From positions 7,615,001 to 7,679,000 of the forward strand of contig OX621249.1 in NCBI GenBank assembly GCA_951640165.1: a stretch of 64,000 nt of DNA, in the 5' to 3' direction. The DNA comes from Pseudoips prasinana. Lineage: Eukaryota > Arthropoda > Insecta > Lepidoptera > Nolidae. Shown piece after piece: positions 44,554 through 55,555 of this stretch. Made by a program: the position numbers and the translations under genes. The notes below the pieces were generated by a model, which saw only the letters and a list, made by a program, of their open reading frames with translations, did no database searches and was not told where the DNA came from. Positions within the stretch are counted from its first letter, which is position 1, and the number at the start of each line of letters is the position of its first letter.

Positions 44554-45008
44554 ATTTGCTGATACATTGCTTGATAGCATTGTGTTGCCTATTTTTTATG
44601 TGTAGTCTTATAAGTATTTATACTGCAAATGCATGTCTTAATAATCTAGTTATAACTTTAGCTATTATTCCTTTTTGCCTATATTTTGAATATGTTTACA
44701 TAGATATTATTATTATGCTTTTAATCACCCTTGTTCAAATTATAATATATAGGACAAAACTTAAATTTATGTATTTAAATGCAACTAATGGCAGTAATTA
44801 CAACTCACTACCACAATTACAGTTGCAAAACCCACCCATTCAATCTAAGCACAATAATACACACAAGTACGGGTACCCTAATATAAAGACTAAAATAACA
44901 ATCTATCCCTACTACTATATTAACCTTTATCTAATGTTTAATTCAATGATGCCTTGTCGTATTAATTTACATCGGTCATTTTTAATTACAAAGCAAATTC
45001 GATCGTGA
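44554..45008 (+). other. Open frame of about 150 codons between ORF1 and ORF2
   Basis: This lies in the ORF1 frame, 28 nt past the ORF1 stop, and ends 16 nt before ORF2. The first ATG is at 44598. The product would be strongly hydrophobic at first (two to three candidate membrane segments in LISIYTANAC... to ...LLITLVQIIIY), then polar with Asn/Tyr/Lys. AT-rich DNA makes hydrophobic products by chance, but stops should be frequent there. It may be a third small ORF or a former ORF1 extension; no family recognised. Confidence 0.35.
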
Positions 45009-45024
45009 CAACTTAAACCAATTT

Positions 45025-47949
45025 ATGGATTCTGTTGAATCACTTGATATCTGTCGGTCATATGTGAGTTTACCTAACCAATGTCTTAAGCATCTACAGA
45101 CTTCCAAACCAACTTTAAACATATTGCATGTCAACATACGAAGCTTAAATCGCAACTTTGACGGTCTCGTAGTCTTGTTACAGTCCATGGATATAGTGTG
45201 TGATATTATTATTCTTTCAGAGTGTTGGTTAAGTAAAGTTACAGATATACCCTTCTTAAGTGGATTCATGTCAGTTAGATCTTCATTCAATAACCAGAAC
45301 GATGGTGTGGTTGTCTACATAAGTACGGCATTAAGCTATAGGACAATTCAGCCGGTAATCATAGATGCTAACTGTCTCATTGTGAAGCTGAGTGCAGATA
45401 CAGCCATTGTAGCAATTTATCGCACACCTTCAGTCAGAAATATAGACAATTTCCTTAACTCCGTAAATAATATTCTAGAGTCCCTATCATCACTACCGAC
45501 GGTAATAGTAATGGGAGACCTAAACATAAATATTCGACCCGGTAATACTGACACAAATTCAGAGGACTACCTAAATGCATTGGCTTTCCATGGGCTCCTG
45601 CCTGCTCATGTACTTCCTACTCGGGTAGACAACTGCCTGGATCATGTCATTCTTAGAACTAACAAATACTCCACAACGCTGGTTCTGGAATCTTCTATTA
45701 CTGATCACGCCCCCATTCTATTCAGCATTGAACGCAACCTGCTACACGCTATTAAATCTAGAAGTGTGACTCGATATATAAACATTCCTTCTGTCATTAG
45801 TTGTTTAGAAAATACAGATTTTTCCGATGTTTTAACTTGCACCAGTCCTAATCAAAGCGTGGAACTACTTATTGCTATCATTTCAAAAACAATTAACCAG
45901 AACAGCTCTGAAAGAAAAGTGTCGCATAGGAAACGTATTATTAAGCCATGGGTGACCCCTGGCTTACTGAGGTGTATACGAAATCGTGATCGGCTCCACA
46001 GAAAGACAAAAAAAAATCCCAATAACCCTACTACTAGACTAATATATACCAGATATCGAAATTTTTGTAATAATTTATTAAAGAAAATTAAATGCGATTT
46101 TGACAAAAGTATGCTTCTCAGGGCCAACGGTAATCCTAAAGCAACATGGGATGTAATAAGGGAGATTAGTTACAAAAACACTTCACGTGTAAACAAATCA
46201 GATGAACTCCTAAACATCTGCAACGATCCAAATTCGTCTGTAAATTCTATTAATGAGTTTTTTGCAACCGTTGGACCTGACCTTGCTCAGCAAATTACGC
46301 AAAGACAGCATTTTGGACGATCAAATTTTGAATTTAACTGTTTGATTAATCCGTTAGGTAATTCTTTAGTATTCCTTGAAACTGATTGCTTAGAAATAGA
46401 AAGCATAATCACAGCACTTAAATATGACTGCGCCGTTGGCCATGACGGAATTCCAGCTTCTATCATCAAAGCAGCCAAGCATGTTCTTGTTCCAGCAATC
46501 ACCCATGTCTGTAACTTATGTATAAAAAAAGGCACCTTCCCTGATACTTTTAAGAAGGCATTAGTCACACCGGTCTTTAAGGGCGGGGATGGAGATCGTG
46601 TCGAAAACTATAGACCAATTTCTGTGCTCACGGTATTGTCCAAAATTATGGAGAAGATTATGAATAAAAGATTGCTAGGCTATCTTGAACGTAATAGCAT
46701 CATTGCTGCAAACCAATACGGTTTCAGAAGAGGTACCTCAACAGAGGATGCAGTTCTTGAGCTGACGAACCAAATAGCTGCAAATCTTGATTCACGGACG
46801 AAAACCATAGGCATATTCCTAGACATAGCCAAAGCTTTCGACACGGTCTCTACCCCCAACCTAATTCGCAGCTTGGAAAGTTTGGGTATTAGAGATATTA
46901 GTCTGAATTTATTTCGTGATTATCTCACAAACAGAAGCCAACGAGTTAAGGTAAATAATTACATCAGTGATGAAGTGAACTTAACTCATGGCGTGCCTCA
47001 GGGAAGTGTACTCGGTCCGACCCTGTTTCTTTTATATATAAATAAATTCTGCCAACTCATAATACCTAATTGCAAGATCTTCGTTTACGCAGATGACACT
47101 GCGCTTGTCATAAGTGCTAAAACATGGGAGTCTGCCCATCGTGCAGCGGAACATGCCCTAGGGATAGTCATGGACTGGTTTTCATCTAATCTGCTTTCAA
47201 TAAACGTGTCTAAAACTCACTATGTCCCTTTCTCAGTTAATACTGTCGCACAACCTAATCTGCCCGATATTAAGATCCATAGCTGCCTGTCAATAAGCAC
47301 ATCTTGCAAATGTCCATCTTTACAAAGAAGTTCATTTGTTAAATACCTAGGTGTTTATATTGACAACACACTGGGTTGGCGGAAGCATATCGATGCGACA
47401 GTGTCACGAGTTCGCAAATTAATGTTACCCATGAGGAAATTAAGACGAGTAGTTGATGGCACTCTATTGAAAACCATTTATTATGCTTTAGTTCAGTCAT
47501 TATTTGCCTATTGCATTTCTGTATGGGGTAGTACATTTAAGACCTACTTATTACGACTGGAGAGGGCGCAAAGAGCGGTTTTGAAGGTCATGCTTTACAA
47601 ACCCTATCGCTATCCAACAACCCAATTATTCCAAGACTTATCTGCCCTCACTGTCCGACAACTCTGTGCGCTTAAGATCATCTTGCGAGTGCAGTCATCT
47701 TTAACCTACGACCCTAAGCTAAATGAGCATAAACGACGTAAATATCTTGTATGCCCAACTATAGCTGCCAAAACAGATTTAGGCAGCCGAAGTTACCCAA
47801 CTGTTAGCGCTCGTCTATACAACACTATAAACAGATTATGCAATATATATCCTTTGCCTAAAGTGAAATGTAAACTTGTGGTCAATGATTTCTTACAGAA
47901 TTTAACCTACGAGGAGACTGAGCAATTATTTTCAAAAAAACCTTCATAA
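45025..47949 (+). CDS. CR1-like LINE ORF2: APE endonuclease and reverse transcriptase
   Basis: A 974-residue polyprotein with no lesions. The APE-type endonuclease covers about 30-235: LHVNIRSLN (N37), LSECWLS (E66), VMGDLNIN (D165) and TDHAPI (D227-H228), so its key residues are in place. The RT covers about 500-760: VFKGGDGDRVENYRPISVL, then IFLDIAKAFDTV (D600), HGVPQGSVLGP and FVYADDTALV (YADD 688-691). The thumb/C-terminal part has VKYLGVYIDNTLGWRKHID and LERAQRAVLKVM. It nicks target DNA and primes cDNA on it. The same C-terminal half is found decayed at 9838-10692. The start Met is the first of the frame. Confidence 0.92.
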   Translation: MDSVESLDICRSYVSLPNQCLKHLQTSKPTLNILHVNIRSLNRNFDGLVVLLQSMDIVCDIIILSECWLSKVTDIPFLSGFMSVRSSFNNQNDGVVVYISTALSYRTIQPVIIDANCLIVKLSADTAIVAIYRTPSVRNIDNFLNSVNNILESLSSLPTVIVMGDLNINIRPGNTDTNSEDYLNALAFHGLLPAHVLPTRVDNCLDHVILRTNKYSTTLVLESSITDHAPILFSIERNLLHAIKSRSVTRYINIPSVISCLENTDFSDVLTCTSPNQSVELLIAIISKTINQNSSERKVSHRKRIIKPWVTPGLLRCIRNRDRLHRKTKKNPNNPTTRLIYTRYRNFCNNLLKKIKCDFDKSMLLRANGNPKATWDVIREISYKNTSRVNKSDELLNICNDPNSSVNSINEFFATVGPDLAQQITQRQHFGRSNFEFNCLINPLGNSLVFLETDCLEIESIITALKYDCAVGHDGIPASIIKAAKHVLVPAITHVCNLCIKKGTFPDTFKKALVTPVFKGGDGDRVENYRPISVLTVLSKIMEKIMNKRLLGYLERNSIIAANQYGFRRGTSTEDAVLELTNQIAANLDSRTKTIGIFLDIAKAFDTVSTPNLIRSLESLGIRDISLNLFRDYLTNRSQRVKVNNYISDEVNLTHGVPQGSVLGPTLFLLYINKFCQLIIPNCKIFVYADDTALVISAKTWESAHRAAEHALGIVMDWFSSNLLSINVSKTHYVPFSVNTVAQPNLPDIKIHSCLSISTSCKCPSLQRSSFVKYLGVYIDNTLGWRKHIDATVSRVRKLMLPMRKLRRVVDGTLLKTIYYALVQSLFAYCISVWGSTFKTYLLRLERAQRAVLKVMLYKPYRYPTTQLFQDLSALTVRQLCALKIILRVQSSLTYDPKLNEHKRRKYLVCPTIAAKTDLGSRSYPTVSARLYNTINRLCNIYPLPKVKCKLVVNDFLQNLTYEETEQLFSKKPS

Positions 47950-48375
47950 CTCCTATGTAAAATTGAACTTCAGCCCGGTGATATACATACTCACCAAAAT
48001 TTACATAAACACACACGCAATCCCACACACACACACGAACACAAATAGACTCAAATAAACTTACACACACCTCAAACACATTATTATCTATGTATATTGC
48101 AGTTGTACGATATTTTAGATGTCTTAATCATAAGTTTTATTTACTAAATATTATTAAAACTGCAACGTCTAAAATTTGGTATAAAACAGCAACTCATCAA
48201 TACTAAGACTATTTTTATCACATAAATTGTAAGAGGAAGGCGCCAGTGTCTGTAACACAGTTAATACTATCATAGACACTGACGTTCACTCTATCTCTTT
48301 ATTTAAGCATCATTGTATATATTTGTGCATTTATGTGTAGATGAGATGGAAAATTTGTACTTGGCTTTTGATAAT
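47950..48375 (+). other. 3' non-coding region of the CR1-like LINE
   Basis: Contains a CA-rich stretch (about 48005-48035) and a short stem ('cagtgtctg' against 'tagacactg', 48245-48285) before the (ATT)n tail. RT of this type probably recognises its own 3' end, so the stem is a candidate signal. Confidence 0.45.
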
Positions 48376-48400
<25 letters not shown>

Positions 48401-48406
<6 letters not shown>

Positions 48407-49420
48407 ATTGAATGCCGTATTGTCAAAAGCACCTTCAATATCTAGAAATGCCGCAAGGCATATTTCTTTGTTTTCTAAGGCTGCTTCCGCCTTTTTCACT
48501 ACATGGTGTAGGGCTGTCTCTGTAGATTTTCCTGCCTGATACGCATTTTGTTGCCAGTGTAGAGGAAATCTTTTTAGAGGCCCTTGCCTAATGTGTATGT
48601 CTACCATTTTTTCTAATGATTTGAGAAAGAATGATGTGAGGCTTATCGGTCTATACGATTTTGGTGATTCATAGTCCGACTTTCCTGCGGCCCCAGCAAT
48701 CATGTTCCCTACGGAGAATCTCGGCGCGGGGTCAGGTGTCTCCTCTAGAAGGTCCCACAGTAGGACTTTAGGAGGATCCAACGTTTTGGGGTCCAGCTTC
48801 TCCTCCGGGTAGTTCGCATTAACAATTACCATCCGGGTCCCAGTTAGGGCGTCTCTGTAGGACCCCTGGGTTTTTGCCCTTTTTGGTATGTTATGCGTGC
48901 CCGGGCTCTCGTCACTGACTTCCCTCTCTCTCTTTTGAGGCCCTCCTGATGGAGTTCCCCCTTGAGTCGCATCTTGCCTCTCTATAGCTCTACGGCGTTT
49001 TTGAGCGCCGCTGAGCCTCCTTTTCCCCCTAAGCTCGCCCACTGGTGCCGGTCGCTCGGAAGCTATTCCGCCGTCAGAACTGCCCGCGGATGTGCCCGGT
49101 GTGGGTGACATACGGGGTGGTACGCTCTGATTGCTGGAGCTGCCTTCGCCCGGTCCCAAGGGTTTTCCGCTATGGGACAGATTGGCGGGTTTGCCAGTTT
49201 CATCCACCGGCCGCCCAGTGACATCCCGCCGCCGGATCCGAGTCCCCTTACCGGGTTTCTCAGCTCCAGCAGTGGAGGCCTGCCCGGGTACGCCAGTGTT
49301 TGTCACGGCTTCCCTCGTTTGTGTTACTTTAGATGTCCCAGCCCTCTGGGGCAGGACATCGAGTGACTCCACCTTTTGGGTGGGCTTATCGTTCGTAGTT
49401 TTATTTTGGTTCTTGTCCAT
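48401..49420 (-). pseudogene. I/LOA-like LINE: ORF1 N terminus fused in frame to RT
   Basis: From the ATG at 49420: MDKNQNKTTNDKPTQK, a Ser/Pro/Gly-rich region, basic KRRLSGAQKRRRAIE, then SYRDALTGTRMVIVNANYPE, a phrase typical of the ORF1 N-terminal part. Soon after (KTLDPPKVLLWDLLEETPDP) the sequence jumps to RT motifs KSDYESPKSYRPISLTSFFL and LAAFLDIEGAFDNTAF. The rest of ORF1 and the whole endonuclease are missing, yet the frame is kept. The frame ends at 48401 where the CR1-like insertion begins; the RT continues at 43312. Confidence 0.8.
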
Positions 49421-50330
49421 AACAAAATCTCATTGGAGTTTCATCAAACCTAGCTCCCCACCCTCCATCGAGCCCTCAACTGGGGATACTTTCAAGCACC
49501 AGGTTTACTAGGTCGATATAGTGCCGAACCAGAAAAAGGGGAAAGAGAAAAGAAAATATACTAATATATAAAATATATGACATATACTAAATAGATAGGT
49601 TGGTTTTCTCCTTTCCCCTTCTCTAGTAACTCGCGGGTTAGTCTGGGCAATTTACGAGTCCGCAGTATGCGCCCCGCTGGGCACCTAAACTACAGCGCCC
49701 AGGGTTCACTCACCCGACTGCAAACCCACCCAGACCCGACACTCACCTGACGGCCGTCAGACCGGACGTCGTCAGCCGATTGATCGTGGTTGGTTAGACC
49801 CCGACCTCCCGTGTCGGTAGAAATCCAGACCAAAGGGGCGTGTTGCTCGGAGGGAATAACTACAGCCCGATTCCCCCCAGCTCAACCCCCAGGACTCCTT
49901 CATCCTCCCTTACGGGTCCCCGCGCACGGCACAAACACGCGGGTGGTCACTGAAAGCCGACCATTGCTGTCATTTCTGCAATAGAAGGCCCGCCGAGACA
50001 TGACCACGGATCTCGGCAGCGGAGGGGTAGGAGATAGAGATTATATATAAAGGAGGGTTATGGGAAAATGTTTGGGGTACGTCTGATGGTTTCAGTTTGT
50101 GAGTGCATCTACCGCTGGGGAGCAGAGGATGCAGACACGTAACAGGCGGCAACCACGTGAAGGATTACACACCAGACTTGTCTTGGGGATCTTAACGACT
50201 GTTGCGCTCTCCCCCAAAACCATTCGCCAACTTAGTTGATCGGACAGATAACTAAGTTAGAGCTAGGTCTCAGTCCACATCAGCAGTGAACTAGACCACA
50301 CTCCGCCCCACACAGCCCCACTCCGCCCCC
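49421..50330 (-). other. GC-rich 5' leader of the I/LOA-like LINE
   Basis: About 0.9 kb without a long minus-strand ORF, much richer in GC than its surroundings apart from an AT-rich pocket at 49550-49595. On the minus strand it starts near GGGGGCGGAGTGGGGC. It probably contains the internal promoter of the LINE. Confidence 0.5.
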
Positions 50331-50332
50331 GG

Positions 50333-50568
50333 GGACAATGTCACACAGATCATCCTAGCCCCAAACTAAGCAAAGCTTGTACTATGGGTATTAGGCGACG
50401 ATATACATACTTATATAGATAGATAAATACTTATATACATAGAAAACCTCCATGACTCAGAAACAAATATTCGTGCTCATCACACAAATATTTGCACTTA
50501 CCGGAATTCGAACCCAGGACCACCAGCTTTGTAGGCAGGAGCACTACCAACTAGGCTATGGTGACCGT
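50333..50568 (-). mobile_element. SINE family B
   Basis: Starts next to the LINE 5' end with the tail ('gggacaatgtcacacagatc') and ends with the head 'ggtcaccatagcctagttgg' on the minus strand. Absent from unit 1. Confidence 0.75.
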
Positions 50569-50963
50569 CTAATATTCTATTCTGATGTAATTTTTGTACT
50601 AACCCGAATAACATATAGGCTATTATTTACTAAGTTTAACGCGGGTGAAACCACGGGGCACACCTAGCATAATATATTTTTCAACCTTGTAAAGGAGTAC
50701 CTATAAAAGCGTGTCTGACAAACACGTATAAGGGAAGGAGGCATATATTATTAAAGCCCACGATGACATATTTTACCGCCACGACGTCGCTCGGTGTCAT
50801 GTACAAAGCAAACTATTACCTTGTTATCTCCAAGAGGTAGAGGTGCAGTATTAATAATATGTGCAAATCTCTACCTACCTACGTAATAGATAGGTTTAAG
50901 AAACTACCGTCTGAGGTATAGATCAACGGTACTAGACTAACAGTATTAATTGTCTAAAAGTCT

Positions 50964-51413
50964 CAACTGGGCCGTGTTGAAACCGGTAGCAGATGAACCT
51001 GCCGAGTTTGTTTCGCTGGGTCTTCTCAGTTGGGGCGCATTGGATCCGGTGGTAGCATTAATGCGCGACCGTCTTTTTATACACAAGGTCCGTTATAAAC
51101 TTATAATAATAATACTGAATTCATTACTTAATATAGACAGAAACATTCAGACAATATGTAGTAAAATATAAATTTCAATCATTAAACCTAATCATAATCT
51201 CCCTGACAATAACTTAATACAAGCTAGCTAATTATCACTACTATTATAAAATAAATTGTATAAATATTTTAACATTCCGTGTACCTAAATATCTGTAATA
51301 TGCAACTAGAAATAATAACTGTATTACTACAAACATGTTCTGACTATTTACAAGCGCTTTTTTAAAGTCTAAGTATGTGAATAAAAACCTTTTTTATTTA
51401 TTTTATTTATTTA
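50964..51413 (+). repeat. Repeat T
   Basis: Partner of 24030-24470. Confidence 0.65.
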
Positions 51414-51717
51414 ATTGGTATATCGTAATTTGCTAATGTAGGAACTTAATCGAAAGTTTTTACTGGTATTCTTGGATATTACTTTAGTAGAAGATGGCTA
51501 AATTGTGATATATTTTAACATAGACTACATGCATGGCGATCACCTCCAAAACCAGTAAAGAAATTAATTAATTTCATTTCCAACACATAATATTTCTTTT
51601 ATTTTTATTTTGTTTATTGACTCACCAACAATTGTTTACACTAAGAGTTAGTTGAGTAATTACAGTAATATTAACAAACCTAGTGTAACAATTACTAACA
51701 GGTAAGCACAGGTACAT

Positions 51718-52305
51718 AATAATAATATCCTGGGATGTTATTCACACACAGACATCTGATCCCAAACTAAGCACAGCTTGTACTATGGGATCGAAGTAAC
51801 TGATATATTACATAAACTACTTGTTTTTGTAAATACATACTTATATAGATAACTAGCTGTGCCCCGCGGTTTTACCCGCGTTAACTTTTATAAATTATCA
51901 CAGCTCCTCCCCCGTAGGTGATAGGGCGATAATATGTAGCCTATATGTTGACCCGACCTCTTAGTAATATTCATGCAAAATTTGAAGTAAATCCATGCAG
52001 TACTTTTCGAGTTTAGCCCGGACATATATACAGGCAAACAGACACACAGATAAAAATTCTAAAAACTATATTTTTGGCTTCGATATCGAAGTTAGATGAC
52101 GCCCCCAATTATCCTTGAAAAAAAATATTTAATGTACAGTTTTGACTTTTCTACGATTTTATTATTAAATTAAATTAAGATTATCCATTATCCAGATTCA
52201 AGACAAACAGACATGTTCATGCACACAAATATCGGTTCTAGGTGGGAATCGAACCCACGACCGGTTGCGTGAGGGGCAAGCATTTACCAACCACGCCAAC
52301 TGGCC
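51718..52305 (-). mobile_element. SINE family A interrupted by a Helitron-like element
   Basis: Same nesting as 24780-25355. The CTAG element is at about 51853-52160. Its 5' end differs from unit 1 (an AT-rich 'attaaattaaattaagatta' replaces 'atgtgtatagatta'). Confidence 0.7.
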
Positions 52306-52574
52306 CGTCAATATAAATAAATTGTATATAAGTAGCTAGTTAGCTAATCGATTTTAGTTGTTCCGACCTAAATTTCTTTAAGTATATTGCTCATTCTGAA
52401 GAACATAAGCGACGAGATAGGCGGTTTTAATAGCCGGACGGCTATAAAACGGCTATAAATAGTTTCTAGCGGCTTATCACATCTTATTGGCCTTATTTGG
52501 TATCTTTTTCAGATTCAACCTCAATAAAAAGCTGCTATAAAGAGAGGTATTATTTATTTTACACGTAGATAAAA

Positions 52575-52774
52575 ATAGCTCCCGTTATACGTTCATTGAG
52601 CCGCTTGGGGTCGAAACGCTTAGCCCTTGGGGTCCAAATGCGCGCACCTCACGTGACCAGAAGGCTGGCCTTTATTTTGGTCAAAGAATCAGTATTGCCA
52701 TACAACGTGGCAATGCTGCCAGCCTTCTGGGTACGTTCCCCGACAACGACGAGGAATTTTTTGACGCTGTTTAG
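52575..52774 (+). pseudogene. Partner of the retroelement C-terminal fragment
   Basis: Reads LGVETLSPWGPNARTSRDQK, then AIQRGNAASLLGTF, and stops at 52772-52774. Compared with 25640-25858, 36 nt are missing in frame. Confidence 0.6.
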
Positions 52775-52974
52775 ATTTAATTTATCATATATCTATGTAG
52801 TTTTTAATTTTTAATTTTTACTTATATAGCTAATATAATTATCTTTAGGAACTTATTAATTATTATAACGTTCATAAGTAAAAGTGTATTATTCGTAAAA
52901 TTAGCTCACGTTGTTATGTTAATTAGTAAATGTGTATTATTCTTTAGTGCCATCGTATTATTATTCTACTGCGA

Positions 52975-53352
52975 CTGCCTGGATGGTTTAGCGGTAGCGT
53001 GTTCATCCGCAGAGAACGAGGTCCTGGGTTCAAATCACGGGTCGGGCCAAAAGTGATATTGGGACTTTTCTGTAAAAAAGAAACAATTCTCAGCATCAGC
53101 CCGAAGTCTGGGAGTTGGCGGTATTATACCCCCGTGCGTCGGAGAGCACGTAAAGCCGTCACTCCTGTACCTGACCTCTTTCCGGTCGTATCGCTAGGCG
53201 TCTCATCGGATCATGAGAGTGATGGAATAGAAAGTGCTCCTGTGTTTGCGCACACACTTGAGCACTATAATATGTCCCGCGCAGATGGGTAATCTCTGTT
53301 GAGACTTGCCGCCGTGCCCGAAATTCGGGTAGGAGGACATTATTATTATTAA
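52975..53352 (+). mobile_element. SINE family D
   Basis: tRNA-like head 'ggatggtttagcggtagcgt' and GGTTCAAATCACGG, then a full body including 'cggtattatacccccgtgcg', and an (ATT)n end. The most complete family D copy here. Confidence 0.8.
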
Positions 53353-53719
53353 TAATAATAAACATTTATTTCAGACAAGGTCCATATTTTGTTAGTATCA
53401 ATGTGCTAAAAAAGCTAATGTTTTTATAGGAAACAAAAAATTTACTTCGAAATGAAGCCGCAGCTATCTTTCCAGCATGTGGGACTCCCGCCGATCAAAG
53501 TAAAAAAGAAAAGTATTGGTAGTGCAACGAACGCGAGCTCATCGTAACGTGACGTCCTGCGTGAGCGATCTAGACGCGACCGCAAAGCGGCGCGAAAACA
53601 ACAAACAGTCAAAACCTATTGAAGTGGCCTACGTGACCAAACGCACGTGAGTTGCGGTGCGGAGCGGCGCGAAATGAAGCGATCGCGATTAGTTGGCTTG
53701 ATATTTTCGCGCGATCTGG

Positions 53720-53905
53720 ATGGTGCCGTCATGTTGTTGCTTGGTTATTATATCGGAAATAGAAATTTTAATTAATGCTATCCAAAAACGTCGTATATTA
53801 TGGGATGTAAGGAATAAAAAATATTATCCTCAACTGGTTATTATCGTCCCGCGAATGGGAGGATTTGGCCAAATTAACTGGAACAACCGCGACTTGAGTA
53901 TTTGA
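53720..53905 (+). other. Short MADF-like frame, uninterrupted in unit 2
   Basis: A 61-codon frame: SEIEILINAIQKRRILWDVR, then a spacer, then WNNRDLSI. The ends fit the start of a MADF domain (LWD and NRD positions), but about 18 residues separate them where few are expected. 'caactgg' and 'taactgg' flank that spacer, as if something small had inserted. A splice donor-like GAGTATTT follows. The call is uncertain. Confidence 0.3.
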
Positions 53906-54473
53906 TATATAAGAAATGAATTTTCCAATAATATTCGTTTCCGTCCTCGTTCCCGTTCTCAATTTTTTATTCCATTCGAGAATATGTCTTACGTGCACGC
54001 GAATCGTCTCGCGCACCCGCACCCGGCGAAGCTGCCGTTCTGTGCATTTTTTATGGCCGGACGGAAACGAAAATTATTGGAAAATTCATATAAAAATCAT
54101 ATACATAGCCGCCGCGTCGCACCGCATCGCATTGAATTCGCGTGTCGCCGCTTCATAATCGCGTTCGCTTGGAACCGTATACCTAGGACGTAGCGTAACT
54201 TTAGCGGTAAAACCATCTACCCGCGCCTCAGCAAACATCCCTGACTGCAATAGTCCTTAATAAGTCCTTGTATAACGTTGTTCATTTAAAAACATGCGAT
54301 TTACGTACACAAAACACACCCAGACTCAAAACCTCTATATATTGACATTTGACCATGCAAATAGTTATTATATCCGGAGATCGAATCCGAAAGGAAGGAT
54401 GGCAAAACACGTGACTACCTATTTAAATTACTTAATATCAAGAACTTCGTTTATATTCGGAAACTTCTTAGTA

Positions 54474-54608
54474 CAGACGCCAGCACATCTAGCTACCCCA
54501 ATCAGTCAAATTTCTTTTATAGATTTTCTACTTTATCACATAAGCATAGGGTTCACTTTCAATTGGAGAAATTTGACAGATTTGGGTAGCTTGATGTGCT
54601 GGCGTCTG
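54474..54608. mobile_element. MITE M3, copy 3
   Basis: 135 bp, ends CAGACGCCAGCACATC and GATGTGCTGGCGTCTG, TA on both sides (54472-54473 and 54609-54610). Confidence 0.88.
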
Positions 54609-54967
54609 TACATTCCCTTATTTGCTCGCTCGCTTGTTGAAGGTTATCATATCATACCGGTTTGGATATAACTTTGATCCCACAAAGTGTTAGACCACGG
54701 TAAAAAGTTACTTGAGACACGCACGATGCTAGACGACCATTCCACTTCCGGTGAGAAGGGCTGTGGCGAAACGTGGCGGTAGGTTTCTTTTGTTGGCGTC
54801 TTTATCCCAATGGATACGCCAACCCTATCATGCGTTAATTATACTACTACAACAGAATGCCTTAAAATGAATTTAAAAGGAGAATCCTAATCAATATTAT
54901 ACACCAACCCGCTAAATCTTTTCGCCACATCTGTCTTTGGTTGTGCTAAAATTGTTTGAATGTAACC

Positions 54968-55130
54968 TACCTGTAACATAATAATATTTAAATTGAACTC
55001 ATTGATAAAAATTCTCCTATCCTGTTGGTTCTTGACACAATCCGAATGATATATAGCTTCAAGAACACTGCATGTGTTGCAGTTGGGAGAACTAACTTTC
55101 TTCATGAGAAAGTGGCGGTAGTTATAAGTT
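54968..55130 (-). pseudogene. C-terminal fragment of a LINE
   Basis: Partner of 31116-31290 (MKKVSSPNCNTCSVLEAIYH). A small deletion removes the LLM residues. Next to it, 54954-54967 is the unoccupied target of the unit 1 R1 LINE. Confidence 0.6.
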
Positions 55131-55480
55131 CAAATAATTTTTTAGAACACTCCTAATAATCGTAATAAAAGCGGATATAATAAAAAGATTAATGCAGGGC
55201 ATAAAAAGATGGGTGGCGGCGACATATTAAGATATTCTAGGGAGAAATATCGTTGGTATCAGATTCATAATAAGTGGGTTAATGAACAAAAATTCTGAGA
55301 AAACAGGCATTGGAATTGATCGTTACATAGCTAAGAAATCCCAAAGGCGTCTGTCTAATCCATCAATCTAGATAATATCTATTACCTACACGATAAAACA
55401 GAATGGCTAGTTCATAACAAATGTATTATGTTACAACCTAAACTAACCGTTAGAAAAGTAGTACTAGTGTAAAAGTTCAG

Positions 55481-55555
55481 CTCTTTTCTAAAATGATGTA
55501 ATTATAGTTGAAGTTGGGGGGTTTCAAACTATAATTACATCGTTTTGGAAAAGAG
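55481..55555. repeat. 75-bp hairpin, second copy
   Basis: Same arms and loop as 31629-31703, with no change seen. Confidence 0.7.

Larger units (their letters stand above)
43313..48400 (+). mobile_element. Full-length CR1-like LINE with two intact ORFs
   Basis: TATAGT at 43307-43312 and 48401-48406 is the likely target duplication. The interrupted RT frame reads ...FDNTAFNTI on one side and continues IQNAATNHG on the other. The layout is a leader (about 320 bp), ORF1 43635-44525, a spacer with an extra open frame, ORF2 45025-47949, a 3' non-coding end, and an (ATT)n tail of about nine units. It appears complete and may be recently active. ORF1 type and RT sequence fit the CR1-related lepidopteran LINEs. 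Confidence 0.9.
41376..50330 (-). mobile_element. I/LOA-like LINE with RNase H, split by a CR1-like LINE
   Basis: The 3' end is near 41376 ('ctcttatcttg', inverse of an AAGATAAGAG tail). The 5' end is a GC-rich leader near 50330. The CR1-like LINE at 43313-48400 interrupts the RT; TATAGT flanks it at 43307-43312 and 48401-48406. Without that insert the element is about 3.9 kb, short because an internal deletion fused the ORF1 N terminus to mid-RT. A close relative is at 60518-61088. The outer target duplication is not clear. Confidence 0.85.
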
